Positions 11,361 to 21,155 of a DNA stretch of 64,000 nt are shown here, in pieces. Numbering within the stretch: position 1 is the first letter of the stretch; the number at the start of each line of letters is the position of its first letter. This DNA is from Microbulbifer bruguierae (GTDB lineage: Bacteria; Pseudomonadota; Gammaproteobacteria; Pseudomonadales; Cellvibrionaceae). Under the pieces are notes generated by a model that saw nothing but the letters and a program-made list of their open reading frames with translations, was not told the origin of the DNA and did no database searches. The stretch covers positions 3,624,001 to 3,688,000 of the forward strand of contig NZ_CP118605.1 in assembly GCF_029869925.1 (NCBI RefSeq), written 5' to 3'. A program made the position numbers and the translations under genes.

Positions 11361-12327
11361 GGGTGGAATCCCTCTTTTTATTTATTATCTGGAGTTTTCT
11401 CTCCGCTATTTCCCGCCCGTCCACACTCAAACCGCAATGTGTAATAGGCCCGGGCACACAGGAGCAACGACCGGTGCTGCCCTCGGGGAGCGGTTATCTT
11501 GCCAATAGGTTATTGGTATTACAATAATATTTTGTGTGTTTGAGCGCTTTGGATGCGGATTCCCCTGTCAGTGGGCGTCTCTGCGCAGGCGTCTAAATCT
11601 ACCTTTTGTGGGTGTTCAGGTGAAGTCTGTTGATTTTCTACGCGATTTTTGAGGAAATTTACGCCAATATTGCTAATAACCGTGTGATATGAGGGGCTGG
11701 AGCAAGAAATTCGGTAGAGCAAAAAATGGCCGAAGATGATTATCAGCCATCAACAAGCTGCGCACGGGTAAGCTGCAGCAGACCATTTAAACGGTCTTTA
11801 AAGTAATAAAGTATAACAAATACGTATTTTTCGCCGTTGACTGCGCAGAATATACTGGCTAGGATGCCAAATCATAATACAAATGTAGCTTGGGCCGGTT
11901 CACAGAGAGCCAGAGCGCCATGCTTCGATATATAAAGAATGAGCGAGCCCGCGACACAATGAGGCTTGCCTGAATAATAAAGAGAGATGATGAGGTTGAT
12001 GCGATGATCGCGATGCGTTGCACTCCTGCGATCCCTGACACTGCTGGCCATGCAGTGATTAGTCTGCAATCTACCCTCAATATCGCCATATTCAATGGCG
12101 CTCTCCTGCCCGATTCCGAGATGGGTTTTGCGTTCGCTGAGCGCAATAAACCCGAATAGCCAGTGCCTGTTTGCGCCACCCTGGACCGTGGGTTGACGCA
12201 GAGACGGTCGGGCACTGGCTGGATTCCGCGTTGAAGTCTGGCGCGGCGGTTGGTGGTTTCCTTGTTTGAACACTGGATCCACTGCAACGGCAAACACAAT
12301 AAAAAAACCCCAGATGGGAGAGATTAC
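11361..12327. other. Long divergent intergenic region of the arabinanase/TonB-receptor locus
   Basis: About 970 bp separate the two divergent genes. The part near the GH43 gene has paired inverted repeats (11502-11527, listed separately). A possible sigma-70 promoter for the receptor is TTGACT at 11837-11842, a 17-bp spacer and TAGGAT at 11860-11865, but it would leave a 460-nt leader. I see no convincing coding frame; the frames at 11859-12342 on the minus strand lack a start signal and family features. No known riboswitch was recognised in the leader. Confidence 0.4.
11502..11527. promoter_or_regulatory. Overlapping inverted repeats, candidate operator for the GH43 gene
   Basis: Two perfect inverted repeats overlap: CCAATA-N3-TATTGG (11502-11516) and TTATTG-N6-CAATAA (11510-11527). 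They lie about 145 bp before the arabinanase start. The shape and TTGGTATTA core resemble operators of GntR- or LacI-type sugar regulators, but I cannot name the protein. Confidence 0.4.
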
Positions 12328-15132
12328 ATGTTCAAGCGACACCTACTCAGCTCGTCTATAGCCATGGCCACCGTACTCGGCGGCATGAGTGGCATGGCGC
12401 TGGCGCAAAACTCCGAATTCGATGCGGAAGTCGACGATACCTCGGCGCTCGAAGAGGTGGTTGTTGTCGGCCTGCGCGCGAGTCTTGAAAAAGCGATTGA
12501 TATCAAACGCGAAAAATTCCAGATCGTTGATTCCATCGTGGCGGAAGACATCGGTAAATTCCCCGACAACAACGTGGCCGAATCCCTGCAGCGGGTTACC
12601 GGGGTGCAGGTAACCGACCGCGGTGCCGGTGAGGTCAGTGGGGTGTCCATTCGCGGTTTGAATGACGTCACCACAACCGTCAATGGTCGCAACATCTTCA
12701 CCGCCTCCGGTCGATATGTTGCGCTGCAGGACATTCCCGCCAGTCTGTTGGGGCAGGTGAATGTGTACAAAACCCGCTCGGCGGACCTGATTGCCAGTGG
12801 TATCGCCGGGCAGATCGATATTCAAACCCACCGCCCGTTTGACTTTGACGACAGCAAGTTTGTGGTCGTCAGTCGCGGTATCTACCAGGAGCAGGCGGAT
12901 TCGGTGGACCCGAATATCAGCGCCCTGGCCAGTAACCGTTGGGAAACATCCGCCGGCGATTTCGGTGCCCTGGTAAACGTGTCCTATGCGCGTACCAACT
13001 TCCTGGATGAAGGCGCCAAAGCGGGTGCCGCGGTTCCGTTCCGTGCGCCTTCAGACCCGGATGCGCCGATGGAGCGCCTGTTCTCCGGATGGCAGGCGGG
13101 TACCGACCGCGGTCTGTCTTTCGCGGCGGGTTCCACTCTTGAAGACGGCACCGAGTACCTGCTGGGCCGCGATGCCATTATCCAGAATTCCTACTCCGGT
13201 GAGCGCGAGCGCCCCGCGGCCAATATCTCCCTGCAGTGGGCGCCGAACGATTCTTCCGAATATCTGTTTGAAACTTTCTATAACGGTTACCGTCAGGAAA
13301 GTGTCAACAACATGCTGCTCACCTACACCGATGCCTGGTGGGGGGTGGATCCGGCGGATCCGGTGGTTTTGTACGAAGGCACCAATATCGTCAAAGAGCG
13401 CTACGTCAACGAATCCAATGCGTTTACCAGTGGCGACTTCACCAAGGGTAAGACGGACAGCTTTGTCTACGCCCTCGGCGGCAAGTGGGACGTTACCGAG
13501 AACCTGCGCCTGGAATCCGAACTCGTTTACCAGAAAAGTACCTTTGAGAGCGAGTTCCTGGCCATGCAGACCAAGCGGCCAGACAACAGCATTCCGCGTA
13601 TGTACGTCGACTTCAATAGCGGCAATGGTATTCCCGGGCTGACCTATCTGGATGATCCGGACACCGCCGATATCGACGAGAGCGATCTCACCAATCCTGC
13701 GCTGTGGCAGATGAGCAATCTGTACGACACACAGCTCGAGAATGAAGGGGATGCGAAGTCACTCACCTTTGATGGCGAATATTTCGTCGAGTGGGGCATT
13801 TTCGACAAGATTGAATTCGGCCTGCGCTATGACCGCCGCACCGCGGTAGAAAGCCTGTATACCCGCAGTGCCGGTATCGGTGAATGCGATACCTGTTCCT
13901 TCGACAATTACCCGGGACTGCTGACCTCAACCAATAATTTCTACGATGGTGAGTCCGATATGCCCGGAAGCTGGGCAGTGGTAGACGGTCGTTGGTTGTA
14001 TGCGCACGGCGATGAAATTCGCCGGGCGTACAGTGATAGCCTGCTCACTTCGGATGAAATGGTATTGCCTGAGACATTTGCCGTCGATGAAACGCAGGTG
14101 GCCGTATATCTGCAGACTGAATTCTCTACGGAAATTGCCGGGCGCACCCTGGATGGTGAAGTGGGTATCCGCGTTCTGGATGTCGATACCGATATTGAGT
14201 TCCCGGATCAGTTCAATGTAGGTGAAGTAATTCTCGCGAATAACGCGGTCACCCGCTTTATGCCGAGCCTCATGGTGCGTTACCACCTGACCGAAGATCT
14301 GATCGCCCGTGCGAGCTACGGTGAAACCCTGCGCATGCCGAATTTTGTCGATCTCAACCCCAATATTACCTACCAGGCGGATGTAACCAACATCGGTTAC
14401 GGACAAGCGAGTGGTGGTAACCCCGACCTGAGACCGACCGAATCCATAAACATCGATATCGCGCTGGAATACTATTTTGCTGATGCCAGCTCCATCCATG
14501 TAACCTGGTTCCAGCGTGATATCGAAGGGCTGGTTGCAGGTTTCCGCAAACGAATCAACGCGGACAACCCCAATGATGTGCCGGATATTGGCTTTTATGA
14601 CTACATCCTGAGCCAACCAGACAATGCGTCGGGGGGTGTTCTGAAGGGCCTGGAACTGGGCATGACCTACTTCCCGGAAAGCCTGCCGGGCATTCTGGAC
14701 GGTTTCGGGGTTCAGGCGAGTTACACCATTCTGGACTCAGGGCAGGACGTCCCGATTACGGATGAAGATGGCAATGTGATTGGCACCGACAAAATGTCGA
14801 TGTTCGGGGTTTCCGATTCTTCCTACAGCGTGGTGTTGGCCTACGACAACTACGATCTGGATATGCGTCTCGCCTACGTTTGGCGTGAGGATTTCCTGTA
14901 CGGCAATGAGGCCGCGTTGTTTGCCAACCCGCTGGGTATTTACCACAGCCCGGAAAACAGTCTGGACTTCCAGGCCAGTTACGACGTGACCGACGACCTG
15001 GTGATTACCTTCGATGGAACCAACCTGACCGAAGAAAAACAGCAGGAATACTATGAGTACGCCGACCTGTATAACTTCGGTAACTTCAAGTTCAGCCGTA
15101 CCTTCGCACTGGGTGCGCGCTACTCATTCTGA
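12328..15132 (+). CDS. Large TonB-dependent outer-membrane receptor
   Basis: The 934-residue receptor probably imports oligosaccharides across the outer membrane using TonB energy. The start at 12328 has GGGAGA eight bases upstream and gives a clean signal peptide ending in ALAQ. A TonB-box-like EEVVVVG is near residue 45. The plug follows with GKFPDNNVAESLQRVTGVQ and SIRGLN, typical of the Xanthomonas/Caulobacter-type TonB receptors. The C-terminus ends FALGARYSF, the usual aromatic barrel end. Its divergent partner is the GH43 arabinanase, so arabinan oligosaccharides are a likely cargo (inference). No SusD-like gene is present, as expected outside Bacteroidetes. A terminator follows directly. 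Confidence 0.9.
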   Translation: MFKRHLLSSSIAMATVLGGMSGMALAQNSEFDAEVDDTSALEEVVVVGLRASLEKAIDIKREKFQIVDSIVAEDIGKFPDNNVAESLQRVTGVQVTDRGAGEVSGVSIRGLNDVTTTVNGRNIFTASGRYVALQDIPASLLGQVNVYKTRSADLIASGIAGQIDIQTHRPFDFDDSKFVVVSRGIYQEQADSVDPNISALASNRWETSAGDFGALVNVSYARTNFLDEGAKAGAAVPFRAPSDPDAPMERLFSGWQAGTDRGLSFAAGSTLEDGTEYLLGRDAIIQNSYSGERERPAANISLQWAPNDSSEYLFETFYNGYRQESVNNMLLTYTDAWWGVDPADPVVLYEGTNIVKERYVNESNAFTSGDFTKGKTDSFVYALGGKWDVTENLRLESELVYQKSTFESEFLAMQTKRPDNSIPRMYVDFNSGNGIPGLTYLDDPDTADIDESDLTNPALWQMSNLYDTQLENEGDAKSLTFDGEYFVEWGIFDKIEFGLRYDRRTAVESLYTRSAGIGECDTCSFDNYPGLLTSTNNFYDGESDMPGSWAVVDGRWLYAHGDEIRRAYSDSLLTSDEMVLPETFAVDETQVAVYLQTEFSTEIAGRTLDGEVGIRVLDVDTDIEFPDQFNVGEVILANNAVTRFMPSLMVRYHLTEDLIARASYGETLRMPNFVDLNPNITYQADVTNIGYGQASGGNPDLRPTESINIDIALEYYFADASSIHVTWFQRDIEGLVAGFRKRINADNPNDVPDIGFYDYILSQPDNASGGVLKGLELGMTYFPESLPGILDGFGVQASYTILDSGQDVPITDEDGNVIGTDKMSMFGVSDSSYSVVLAYDNYDLDMRLAYVWREDFLYGNEAALFANPLGIYHSPENSLDFQASYDVTDDLVITFDGTNLTEEKQQEYYEYADLYNFGNFKFSRTFALGARYSF

Positions 15133-15161
15133 TTTCTGATCAGGTATCGTGACCCTTCTTG

Positions 15162-15185
15162 GGCAGCCTCCGGGCTGCCTTTTTT
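15162..15185 (+). terminator. Rho-independent terminator after the TonB receptor gene
   Basis: A GGCAGCC / GGCTGCC stem with loop TCCG is followed by six T, 30 bp after the stop codon. Confidence 0.85.
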
Positions 15186-15229
15186 CGTTGTGTGGTCTTT
15201 GCGGAGCTGGAGCTCCGCGCTCCCGGCAC

Positions 15230-15257
15230 AAAAAAGCCCGCGGTTGCGGGCTTTTTT
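15230..15257. terminator. Rho-independent terminator of ettA, likely bidirectional
   Basis: The stem GCCCGC / GCGGGC with loop GGTT has six A before it and six T after it. It lies just after the ettA stop codon on the minus strand. Confidence 0.85.
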
Positions 15258-15275
15258 GTTTTCATTGGAGGCTGA

Positions 15276-16940
15276 TCAGGTCTTCAGCTTCTTGTACTGC
15301 ATCCGGTGCGGGGTGGCATTTTCACCGTTGCGGGCCACGAAGTCCTCGTGGTACTCGGTGTAGTTGCCCTCAAAGAACACCACGTTGCTGTCGCCTTCGT
15401 AGGCCAGGATGTGGGTTGCCACTCGGTCGAGGAACCAGCGATCGTGCGAGATCACCATGGCGCAGCCGGGGAAGCTCAGCAGGGCTTCTTCCAGGGCGCG
15501 CAGGGTTTCGATATCCAGGTCGTTGGACGGTTCGTCCAGCAACAGTACGTTGGCGCCCTGCTTCAGGGTATAAGCGAGGTGCAGGCGACCGCGCTCACCA
15601 CCGGAGAGTTCGCCCACACGTTTCTGCTGGTCGCTGCCTTTGAAGTTGAAGCGGCCGATATAGTTGCGCGAGCCCACTTCGTAGTTGTTGATCTTGAGCA
15701 GGTCGTGGCCATCGGAAATACATTCCCACACGGTTTTATTGTCGTCCAGGTTTTCGCGGCTCTGGTCGACGCTGGCGATCTGTACGGTTTCACCGATCTT
15801 GATCTCACCGGAATCCGGTTGCTCTTTGCCGTTGATCATACGGAACAGGGTGGACTTACCCGCGCCGTTGCCGCCGACGATACCGACGATGGCACCCTTG
15901 GGTACGCGGAACGACAGGTTTTCCACCAGTACGCGATCGCCGAAGCCTTTGCTCACGTTGTTCAGTTCGATCACATTGTCACCGAGGCGCTCGCCCGGCG
16001 GAATGTAGATCTCGTTGGTTTCGTTGCGGGCCTGGAATTCCTGGGACTGCATTTCTTCCAGGCGGGACAGGCGCGCCTTGTTCTTGGACTGGCGGCCTTT
16101 GGGGTTCTGGCGGGCCCATTCCAGTTCTTTCTGCATCGCCTTGGCGCGGGCCTGTTCGCCTTTCTGCTCCTGTTCCAGGCGTTTCTCTTTCTGTTCCAGC
16201 CAGGTGGTGTAGTTGCCTTCCCAGGGAATACCGTAACCGCGGTCCAGTTCCAGAATCCAGCCGGCCACATTGTCGAGGAAGTAGCGGTCGTGGGTAATGG
16301 CCACTACGGTGCCTTCGAAGTCGTGCAGGAAGCGCTCAAGCCAGAACACGGACTCGGCGTCCAGGTGGTTGGTCGGTTCGTCCAGCAGCAGCATATCCGG
16401 GCGGGAAAGCAGCAGGCGGCACAGGGCCACACGGCGCTTTTCACCACCGGACAGGTTGTTTACGTCTGCATCCCACGGCGGCAGGCGCAGGGCGTCGGCG
16501 GCCACTTCGAGACGGTGCTCAAGGTTGTGCGCATCCCAGGCCTGGATGATGTCTTCGAATTTCTGCTGTTTTTTGGCCAGGGCATCGAAGTCGGCATCGG
16601 GCTCGGCATAGTCTGCATACACCTGATCGAGGCCGGCGAGGGCGTCGATGGCTTCGCGCACCCCGTCTTCCACGTTGCCACGCACGTTTTTGCTCGGGTC
16701 CAGCTGCGGTTCCTGGGGCAGGTAGCCGACCTTGATACCCGGCATGGCGCGGGCTTCACCGTTATAGTCCTGATCCACTCCGGCCATGATACGCAGCAGG
16801 GTGGATTTACCGGCACCGTTCAGACCGAGAACGCCGATTTTGGCGCCAGGGAAGAAGGACAGGGAAATATCTTTCAGGATTTCACGCTTGGGCGGAACAA
16901 CCTTGCCCACGCGGTTCATTGTGTATACGTATTCAGCCAT
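15276..16940 (-). CDS. ettA: ABC-F ATPase EttA, energy-dependent translational throttle
   Basis: This cytoplasmic ABC-F protein acts on the ribosome near the E site and links translation elongation to ATP/ADP level. It has 554 residues, almost exactly the length of E. coli EttA (555). Two ATPase domains are seen with Walker A GLNGAGKSTLL and GGNGAGKSTLF and signatures LSGGEKRRVALC and LSGGERGRLHLA. Between them lie the arm and the charged linker (EQKEKRLEQEQKGEQARAKA). There are no membrane segments. I chose ATG 16940, which begins MAEYVYTM as in known EttA. The 44 residues upstream are not conserved-looking. The gene is divergent from the valine-catabolism genes. Confidence 0.95.
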   Translation of the reverse strand: MAEYVYTMNRVGKVVPPKREILKDISLSFFPGAKIGVLGLNGAGKSTLLRIMAGVDQDYNGEARAMPGIKVGYLPQEPQLDPSKNVRGNVEDGVREAIDALAGLDQVYADYAEPDADFDALAKKQQKFEDIIQAWDAHNLEHRLEVAADALRLPPWDADVNNLSGGEKRRVALCRLLLSRPDMLLLDEPTNHLDAESVFWLERFLHDFEGTVVAITHDRYFLDNVAGWILELDRGYGIPWEGNYTTWLEQKEKRLEQEQKGEQARAKAMQKELEWARQNPKGRQSKNKARLSRLEEMQSQEFQARNETNEIYIPPGERLGDNVIELNNVSKGFGDRVLVENLSFRVPKGAIVGIVGGNGAGKSTLFRMINGKEQPDSGEIKIGETVQIASVDQSRENLDDNKTVWECISDGHDLLKINNYEVGSRNYIGRFNFKGSDQQKRVGELSGGERGRLHLAYTLKQGANVLLLDEPSNDLDIETLRALEEALLSFPGCAMVISHDRWFLDRVATHILAYEGDSNVVFFEGNYTEYHEDFVARNGENATPHRMQYKKLKT

Positions 16941-17139
16941 TAGAGCATCATTCCAGTCGGTCAGAATTTGCGCGCAAGGTAGCAGTTTGTTGGAAAACTT
17001 CAACCTGCTGTTTTTGATTCGTCCTGCGGTGGTACTTGGAAAGTCCGGTAGCAGCGCCTTCGCATTGAGCACAGTCGTTTCAACTCCCGTATAGCTAAAA
17101 GGCTACGAAGCAATTTTCTTTAACGCTAAGGCGGAGTGG

Positions 17140-17231
17140 CGGGGGACAGTTTTCGAAAGCGTCGCAAACAGGGACGTTTGCGACGCAGCTTACAGGGATG
17201 TATGCACAGCGGTTTCGAAAACTGTCCCCCG
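17140..17231 (+). repeat. Long inverted-repeat element, copy A
   Basis: The arms CGGGGGACAGTTTTCGAAA (17140-17158) and its complement (17213-17231) pair over 19 bp. Inside, an 11-bp hairpin (17159-17186, GCGTCGCAAAC stem) shows AGGGAC in its loop, followed by CAGGGATG and CACAGCGG. Related elements occur at 36399, 46498 and 46654 with different but self-complementary arms. This copy lies between ettA and the hydrolase gene, in sense orientation for the latter, and could be part of its leader RNA. Confidence 0.85.
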
Positions 17232-17378
17232 GTGCTCTGCCGCCACAGCGCTTGCGAAAGTACGTACCACGAAACCCTCAGCAGCCCACGGAAGATCAAT
17301 CAAAAGAAGAGGCAGGTAATGCCACCTTAGCCCTATCTATGGTTAACTTTGCCCCAAATAAGACAACCGGGAACCAGT

Positions 17379-18482
17379 ATGACCCAGGAAACCCCCGTCA
17401 TTGTTGAACGCCAGGGCGCCCTCGGCAAATTGACGCTTAATCTGCCCAAGGCCCTCAACGCGCTCAACCTCGACATGATCGACCAGATCGCCGCACAACT
17501 GGACGAATGGGAGCAGGATGACAGTCTCGCCTGTATCTGGATCGAAGGGGCGGGTGAGAAAGCGCTGTGTGCCGGTGGTGACGTGGTGGCACTGTATCGG
17601 GAGTCTGGCAGTTACCGGGAGCGGGGTGCCAGCCAGTTCGTTCAGGACTTTTTTACCCGTGAATACCGCCTGGACTATCGCATTCACACCTACCCCAAAC
17701 CCATCGTCGTCTGGGGTAGTGGCATCGTTATGGGCGGTGGTATCGGCATTATGAGTGGTGCCAGTCATCGTATTGTTACGGAAACCACTCGCATGGCCAT
17801 GCCGGAAATTACCATCGGCCTGTTTCCCGATGTCGGCGGCGGCTGGTTTCTGAATCGGATGCCCGGCCGTACCGGCCTGTTTCTCGGGCTTACTGGTGCC
17901 CAGTTTAACGGTACCGATGCGCTCTACTGTGGCATGGCCGACAGACTGCTGCCGGCGGCCGGTAAAGACGCGCTGATCGCCGGTCTGGCAGCGCTCGATT
18001 TCACCGGGGATCCACAGCGCAACCAGGTGCTGGTGAGCAAAGAGATCCAGTCCCGGGAAATGTCCCCCAGCGAACAGCCGGCACCGAACCTTCGCACCCA
18101 CTACGACGTCATCCAGGAACTGACCGACGGCGCCACCCTGTCGGAGGTGTATCAGGCCATCATCAATTATCGAGGTGAGGATAAATGGCTGCAGCGGGCG
18201 GCGGCCACGCTTGCGGCTGGTTGTCCGCTTACCGCCGGGATTGTTTGGGAGCAGCTGCGCCGGGCGCGGCACATGTCGCTGGCTGATGTACTGCGCATGG
18301 AGCTGGCATTGGCGGTGAATTTGTGCAGCAATGGTCAGGTAAAAGAAGGCGTGCGTGCGCTGCTGATCGACAAGGATCGCGATCCGCAGTGGCAACCGGC
18401 AACGCTGGAGGCCGTGACACCCGAGCAGGTGATGGCCTGTTTCGCCCAGCCCTGGGGTGAGAGCCCGCTGGCGGATCTGTAA
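17379..18482 (+). CDS. 3-hydroxyisobutyryl-CoA hydrolase-like enoyl-CoA hydratase family protein
   Basis: The 367-residue protein belongs to the crotonase fold. It is predicted to hydrolyse 3-hydroxyisobutyryl-CoA in valine breakdown, releasing 3-hydroxyisobutyrate. The oxyanion-hole motif is AGGDVVALY. The glycine-rich GSGIVMGGGIGI and the MPEITIGLFPDVGGGWFL segment are typical of the hydrolase subgroup, where Glu and Asp in this segment act in catalysis. The length of about 360 residues, well over the 260 of plain hydratases, also fits the hydrolase. I chose ATG 17379 because GGGA lies nine bases upstream. The next gene encodes the following enzyme in the pathway, which supports the call. 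Confidence 0.85.
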   Translation: MTQETPVIVERQGALGKLTLNLPKALNALNLDMIDQIAAQLDEWEQDDSLACIWIEGAGEKALCAGGDVVALYRESGSYRERGASQFVQDFFTREYRLDYRIHTYPKPIVVWGSGIVMGGGIGIMSGASHRIVTETTRMAMPEITIGLFPDVGGGWFLNRMPGRTGLFLGLTGAQFNGTDALYCGMADRLLPAAGKDALIAGLAALDFTGDPQRNQVLVSKEIQSREMSPSEQPAPNLRTHYDVIQELTDGATLSEVYQAIINYRGEDKWLQRAAATLAAGCPLTAGIVWEQLRRARHMSLADVLRMELALAVNLCSNGQVKEGVRALLIDKDRDPQWQPATLEAVTPEQVMACFAQPWGESPLADL

Positions 18483-18574
18483 TATCCTGATCATCAATGG
18501 ATGGTAATTCAGGTGATAGTAACCAGACATCAGAACTCAGGAATCAAAAAATAATAATTAAGGGAATGGAAAAA

Positions 18575-19483
18575 ATGGAAAAGCCACAGAGGATTGCCTT
18601 TATCGGCCTTGGCAACATGGGGGGACCGATGGCCGCGAATCTGGTGAAACAGGGGTTTGCGGTCACCGCGTTTGATCTGTCCCCGGTAATGCTGGAAAAG
18701 GCACAGGCCAATGGCTGCAGCAAAGCCGAAAGCGCGCATGCTGCGATTGAAGGGGCTGACGTTGTCATTTCCATGTTGCCCAGTGGCGAGGCGGTGCGTG
18801 CGCTGTATCTGGGAGTGCACGGTCTGTTGCAGGCGATGAATCCGCCAACCCTGCTGATCGACTGTTCCACCATCGCCGCCAACGATGCCCGCCAGATCAT
18901 TGCCGCGGCCAGTGAGCGCGGAATCGATGCACTGGATGCGCCGGTATCCGGTGGCACTGCTGCCGCGGCGGCCGGTACCCTGTCGTTTATGTGCGGTGGT
19001 GCGGAACACGCGTTGCAGCGGGCGCGGCCAGTGCTGGCGGCGATGGGGGCGAATATGTTTCACGCCGGACCTGCGGGCAGCGGGCAGGTGGCTAAAATCT
19101 GCAACAACATGCTGCTTGCGGTGCAAATGATTGGCACCGCCGAGGCGCTGCAACTGGGCGTCGATAACGGTCTTGATCCACGGGTGCTGTCCGAAATCAT
19201 GGGTGCGAGCTCTGGCGGCAACTGGTCGCTGGAAAAGTACAATCCCTACCCGGGCGTCATGGAAAATGTGCCTGCGGCGCAGCATTATGAGGGCGGTTTT
19301 TCCGTGGCGCTGATGCTGAAAGACCTCGGACTTGCCATGGATACCGCAGCCGGCAGCGCCTCGTCCACACCGCTGGGAGCGCTGGCGAAAAACCTGTATC
19401 AGCTGCACGGCGGCGACCCGCTCAATCGCGCTCTGGACTTCTCCAGTATCCAGAACCTGTTCCGGCGCCCGGCGGGGGACTGA
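18575..19483 (+). CDS. mmsB: 3-hydroxyisobutyrate dehydrogenase
   Basis: This NAD-dependent enzyme oxidises 3-hydroxyisobutyrate to methylmalonate semialdehyde in valine catabolism. The 302-residue chain starts with the Rossmann motif IAFIGLGNMGGPMA. The substrate loop DAPVSGGTAAAAAGTL follows near 121, and the catalytic Lys is in GQVAKICNNM (Lys174). The C-terminal helical domain ends as usual. Of two close ATGs I prefer 18575, for which GGGAATGG is well spaced. The gene follows the probable hydrolase by 92 bp on the same strand, giving two consecutive pathway steps. Confidence 0.92.
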   Translation: MEKPQRIAFIGLGNMGGPMAANLVKQGFAVTAFDLSPVMLEKAQANGCSKAESAHAAIEGADVVISMLPSGEAVRALYLGVHGLLQAMNPPTLLIDCSTIAANDARQIIAAASERGIDALDAPVSGGTAAAAAGTLSFMCGGAEHALQRARPVLAAMGANMFHAGPAGSGQVAKICNNMLLAVQMIGTAEALQLGVDNGLDPRVLSEIMGASSGGNWSLEKYNPYPGVMENVPAAQHYEGGFSVALMLKDLGLAMDTAAGSASSTPLGALAKNLYQLHGGDPLNRALDFSSIQNLFRRPAGD

Positions 19484-19528
19484 GCAGTACTGAAACCCCT
19501 GCACTTCCCGGTTCTAACCCGCCGGCGG

Positions 19529-19542
19529 TTGATCTGGATCAA
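19529..19542. promoter_or_regulatory. Perfect FNR/Anr box upstream of hemN
   Basis: TTGATCTGGATCAA matches the FNR consensus TTGAT-N4-ATCAA at every fixed position. The centre is about 84 bp before the hemN start. A class II promoter would start transcription near 19577. The FNR-type regulator itself is encoded right after hemN. Confidence 0.85.
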
Positions 19543-19619
19543 GCGTCGGCGAACCGCCCCCGGGTACCTTTGCGCGATCCGTCCCACCCGAAGATGATCA
19601 GGATCCCAGGTTCCCGCCC

Positions 19620-21083
19620 ATGGCCGAGAATTGCACCGATAGCACCTTATCCTCCCACGAAATTCAGCAGGACCGGCCGGCCTCCTCGCCTACTACATTG
19701 CCGCTTTCACCGGAACTTCTGGCGCGCTATGCCGGGCCCTGTCCACGCTATACCTCTTACCCCACCGCGGACCGCTTCGCGCCACTGGCTGTGGATGAAA
19801 GTAGCGGTGCTGTTGCCGGCGCAGAAAGACCCTGGGATGCACTGAACAGTGTGCGCTCTCTGTCCCTGTATGTGCATATCCCGTTCTGTCATTCCCTGTG
19901 TTATTTCTGTGCCTGTAACAAGGTTATTACTCACCAGTACGGCCTCGCCTCGAGCTATCTCGATCATCTGCTCAAAGAAGCCCAGTGGTACCGCGAGCGC
20001 GTCGCTCCGGTGCCGGTGACACAACTGCATCTGGGCGGTGGCACGCCCACCTTTCTGAATGACCGCGATCTGACCCGGTTGATGGTGGGGTTGGGGGACG
20101 TGTTCGAGTTGCGCAGTGGTGACGATGTGGAGTACAGCATCGAGGCCGATCCCCGGGTGCTGGAGCTGGAAACTCTGGATACCTTGCGCAACCTTGGGTT
20201 CAACCGCCTGAGTATGGGAATCCAGGATTTCAATCCTGATGTGCAGCGGGCAATCAACCGGATCTGTACCCCGCAGCAGGTGCGTACTCTCACCGAGGCC
20301 GCGCGCGAGCGCGGATTTGGCTCCATCTCTTACGATCTGATCCACGGGTTGCCGGGGCAGAGCGTGGCGAGCCTGGAGCGTACCATCGATACCGTGCTGG
20401 AGCTGGCGCCGGATCGCATTGCCCTGTACCACTACGCGCACCTGCCCCACCGCTTCAAGGCGCAGCGCCTGATCGATTCCGATCTGATGCCGCCGCCGTC
20501 AGAAAAAATTGCCATGCAGTTGGCCGCCAGCCGCCGTCTCACCGAGGCCGGCTACGTCTTTCTCGGCATGGATCACTTCGCGCGCCCCGATGACCCCATG
20601 GCCATCGCCGCAGCGGAGGGGCGTTTGGCGCGCAACTTCCAGGGCTACACCCTGATGCCGGCCGATGCGCTGGTGGGACTCGGGGCCTCGGCTATCAGCT
20701 ATAGCGCCGATGGCTACTGGCAGAACCAGCACAACCAGAAGGAATACACCACAGCCATTGCCGCCCGCGGCCAGGCTATTTTCCGCGGCTGGCAATTGAC
20801 GGACGACGACCGGCTGCGGCAGGGACTGATCATGGAATTGATGTGTCATCTGCGTATCGACAAGAGGGAGCTGGAGCGGAAAACCGGCGCGCCGTTTGCA
20901 GGTTATTTCCATCGGGAGCTAGCGCGATTGCAGCCCATGTTTGAGGATGGCCTGCTGGGACAGAGTGACCGCGACCTCTACGTCACCGAGCGTGGACGCT
21001 GGTTCCTGCGTAACGCCGCCGCTGCTTTTGACACTTACCTGCATGAGGCGCAAACTGACGCGCAATATTCGCGTGTGCTCTAG
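19620..21083 (+). CDS. hemN: Oxygen-independent coproporphyrinogen III oxidase (radical SAM)
   Basis: This cytoplasmic radical-SAM enzyme makes protoporphyrinogen IX from coproporphyrinogen III without oxygen, for heme synthesis at low oxygen. The 487-residue chain has the cluster motif FCHSLCYFCAC (Cys90, 94, 97, with 99). The HemN-specific PRYTSYPTADRF near residue 42 is present, as are HLGGGTP and the C-terminal HemN domain. An extended N-terminal tail of about 30 residues precedes the conserved part. A perfect FNR box lies upstream and the fnr gene 72 bp downstream, so low oxygen should induce it. Confidence 0.95.
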   Translation: MAENCTDSTLSSHEIQQDRPASSPTTLPLSPELLARYAGPCPRYTSYPTADRFAPLAVDESSGAVAGAERPWDALNSVRSLSLYVHIPFCHSLCYFCACNKVITHQYGLASSYLDHLLKEAQWYRERVAPVPVTQLHLGGGTPTFLNDRDLTRLMVGLGDVFELRSGDDVEYSIEADPRVLELETLDTLRNLGFNRLSMGIQDFNPDVQRAINRICTPQQVRTLTEAARERGFGSISYDLIHGLPGQSVASLERTIDTVLELAPDRIALYHYAHLPHRFKAQRLIDSDLMPPPSEKIAMQLAASRRLTEAGYVFLGMDHFARPDDPMAIAAAEGRLARNFQGYTLMPADALVGLGASAISYSADGYWQNQHNQKEYTTAIAARGQAIFRGWQLTDDDRLRQGLIMELMCHLRIDKRELERKTGAPFAGYFHRELARLQPMFEDGLLGQSDRDLYVTERGRWFLRNAAAAFDTYLHEAQTDAQYSRVL

Positions 21084-21155
21084 CCTCTGGAAAAGCCTCA
21101 GGAAAGGGATAAAATCCCGATCAAGGTGAGAATCTCTGAGCTTTGTTTCGGGAAA

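Noticed and set aside
15306..16943. A 545-codon plus-strand open frame opposite ettA
   Set aside because: Antisense shadow of ettA, which carries both ABC signatures.
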